A stretch of DNA of 14,238 nucleotides. It comes from an uncultured Verrucomicrobiales bacterium. GTDB lineage: Bacteria > Verrucomicrobiota > Verrucomicrobiia > Limisphaerales > JACDHS01. How positions within the stretch are numbered: position 1 is the stretch's first letter; every line of letters begins with the position of its first letter. This document shows positions 13,019 through 14,238 of this stretch, in pieces. The stretch is taken from contig CALJZV010000137.1 of NCBI GenBank assembly GCA_937983475.1, positions 1 to 14,238 on the forward strand. The letters run 5' to 3'. Under the pieces are notes generated by a model. The model had not been told where the DNA came from. It was given only the letters and a program-made list of their open reading frames with translations, and did not search any database. The position numbers and the translations under genes are program-made.

Positions 13019-14125
13019 TCAGCTGCCCCACACACGATCAATCAGCCAATAGCCTCCCAGAATAACAACAATTACCGAGGAAACCGGGATCCATTTGGGC
13101 GCGAATTGCGGAAGCCGCCGCAATTGCCACAGGATGGGAAGTACAATGGCAGCAATTAAAATCTGGCCTATTTCCACACCTAGGTTGAAAGACAGCAGGG
13201 GAACTACGACTTGTGGGCCGCTGCCGATTTTCATTTCCTTCAGCATGCCGGCGAACCCAAATCCATGAATTAACCCGAATGTGAATGTCAGCAGCCAACG
13301 CCACTGCAATGTTTTTAATTTAAAAAGGTTCTCAATGCCCACAAACACAATGGTTGCCGCGATCATCGGTTCCACAATGCTGCTCGGCATATCCACAACA
13401 TCCAATGTTGCCAAGCCCAAGGTTATGGAATGGGCCACCGTAAAGCATGTGACTATCTTGGCTACGGACCAAAAGGTTTCACACATCACTAGGAGGGCGA
13501 ATAAAAAAAGCAAATGATCATAGCCCGTCAGGATGTGTTCAATGCCTCGTTTCAGAAATAAGAAAAAGCGTTCAGAGGTCCCGCCTCCGACTGCTTTGCT
13601 GGCGCTGGCAACGAGCGTGTAGTTAAACTCCTCTGACCCTTGTAACAGCAACTTGTCCGCAATGACTTCGTTGGCTCCGGTAATGACTGAGATCAATTGC
13701 TGATGATCCGGCGTGAACCGCCGAATGATCGGCGACAGGGTTTTCAATTCCTTCTCAGGTGTGCCGGGGTATTTCAGATGGACTTCAAAATAGCTTTCTT
13801 CACGCAAAGGACGAACCTCAATGGGAGCGATTTGCTTGCCGTCATAATGCATCTGAAATTCCTTTTCAACCAGGTTGCCAAGGTCTTGCAACACAATTGC
13901 CATTTCATCCTTGGTGATCAGTTCGTCCCCGTTCTTGTCGAACTTCAAAACTTTATCCACATCGGGAAAAGAGACAGCCAGGCGCACCTCAGTGTCGCCC
14001 GAATCCATATTGATGCTGACAGCGGTAAGTCCCTTGGATGAATTGTGCGCACGCGCAAAAGGAGATATCGCAAGAAACAAGCCAAAAAGGCTAAAGAGGG
14101 CAAATCGCACTGCACATGGTGTCAT
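13019..14125 (-). CDS. HupE/UreJ-family membrane protein with extracytoplasmic EF-hand domain
   Basis: A 368-residue membrane protein. A signal peptide (about 1-26, ends FARA) is followed by an extracytoplasmic beta-rich domain (about 30-180) holding DKNGDELITKDE at 63-74, an exact 12-residue EF-hand calcium loop (acidic or Asn ligands at 1, 3, 5, acidic 12). The C-terminal half is a HupE/UreJ-type domain (about 185-365): G-I-E-H-I-L-T-G-Y-D-H-L-L-F-L (194-208), T-V-A-H-S-I-T-L (229-236), G-L-I-H-G-F-G-F-A (284-292) and L-x-F-N-L-G-V-E-I-G-Q (311-321), with about six membrane helices. HupE proteins are linked to nickel or cobalt handling for hydrogenase and urease, but this longer subfamily is widespread without those enzymes and its substrate is not established. 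No hydrogenase or urease gene is nearby. It is convergent with gspK with zero intergenic bases. No Shine-Dalgarno precedes the ATG. Confidence 0.88.
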   Translation of the reverse strand: MTPCAVRFALFSLFGLFLAISPFARAHNSSKGLTAVSINMDSGDTEVRLAVSFPDVDKVLKFDKNGDELITKDEMAIVLQDLGNLVEKEFQMHYDGKQIAPIEVRPLREESYFEVHLKYPGTPEKELKTLSPIIRRFTPDHQQLISVITGANEVIADKLLLQGSEEFNYTLVASASKAVGGGTSERFFLFLKRGIEHILTGYDHLLFLFALLVMCETFWSVAKIVTCFTVAHSITLGLATLDVVDMPSSIVEPMIAATIVFVGIENLFKLKTLQWRWLLTFTFGLIHGFGFAGMLKEMKIGSGPQVVVPLLSFNLGVEIGQILIAAIVLPILWQLRRLPQFAPKWIPVSSVIVVILGGYWLIDRVWGS

Positions 14126-14133
14126 GCCACATA

Positions 14134-14162
14134 TTAATAAAAAACGACAGGGCGAATCGCAA
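14134..14162 (-). promoter_or_regulatory. Possible promoter of the HupE-like gene
   Basis: On the minus strand TTGCGA (14162-14157) and TATTAA (14139-14134) are 17 bases apart; each matches the sigma-70 consensus at 4 of 6 positions. The start codon is so close (14125) that the transcript would be nearly leaderless, which agrees with the missing Shine-Dalgarno but also makes the call weak. I see nothing else clear in the remaining bases to the window edge. Confidence 0.2.
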
Positions 14163-14238
14163 CTTTAATTCACGGAAACCCGAGGGTGCGATTGGAAGTG
14201 GGTGAGAGAAAGGAAGATTTTGTACGAATAAAATGTAC

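Noticed and set aside
14222..14238. Apparent palindrome at the right edge with GTAC on both sides
   Set aside because: Only the outer GTAC is symmetric; the inner bases do not pair, and the sequence is cut by the window edge.

Overview
The window looks like a chromosomal segment of a Gram-negative-type bacterium, most likely from the Verrucomicrobiota (Limisphaerales/Pedosphaera-like). This placement is an inference. It rests on a very long two-component-propeller sensor kinase, a folP-cdaA-cdaR-glmM gene string, a type II secretion pseudopilin operon, and a small DUF2934-like protein, together with moderate-to-high GC and several starts without a clear Shine-Dalgarno sequence. I saw no rRNA, tRNA, CRISPR array, insertion sequence or phage gene. 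No gap between genes exceeds 300 bases; the longest, 225 bases, separates folP and gspF.

Positions 1-4551 (all minus strand): a 67-residue DUF2934-like protein, UDP-glucose 4-epimerase (galE), and a 1028-residue sensor histidine kinase with 14 propeller blades. These three are separated by gaps of 110-160 bases and are probably not one tight operon.

Positions 4712-8687 (minus strand, transcribed from high to low coordinates): folP, cdaA, cdaR, glmM and a small lipoprotein. The first three overlap by 1 and 4 bases, so this is almost certainly an operon. It joins folate synthesis, c-di-AMP synthesis and its membrane regulator, and the first committed step to UDP-GlcNAc and peptidoglycan. The cdaA-cdaR-glmM core is the order well known from Firmicutes.

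Positions 8913-13018 (plus strand): gspF-gspH-gspI-gspJ-gspK. The genes overlap by 1-4 bases or are separated by 5. They encode the inner-membrane platform protein and four minor pseudopilins of a type II secretion system. The ATPase, secretin, major pseudopilin and GspL/M are not in the window.

Positions 13019-14125 (minus strand): a HupE/UreJ-family membrane protein with an extracytoplasmic N-terminal domain that contains a canonical EF-hand loop. It meets gspK tail to tail with no intergenic base.

Most of the window is conserved housekeeping and secretion machinery, and I found no convincing undescribed system. The points most worth a second look are the EF-hand in the HupE-like protein, the orphan 14-blade sensor kinase, the DGG variant in CdaA with a single-domain CdaR, the lipoprotein behind glmM, and possible coding remnants or small ORFs at 1362-1475 and upstream of gspF.
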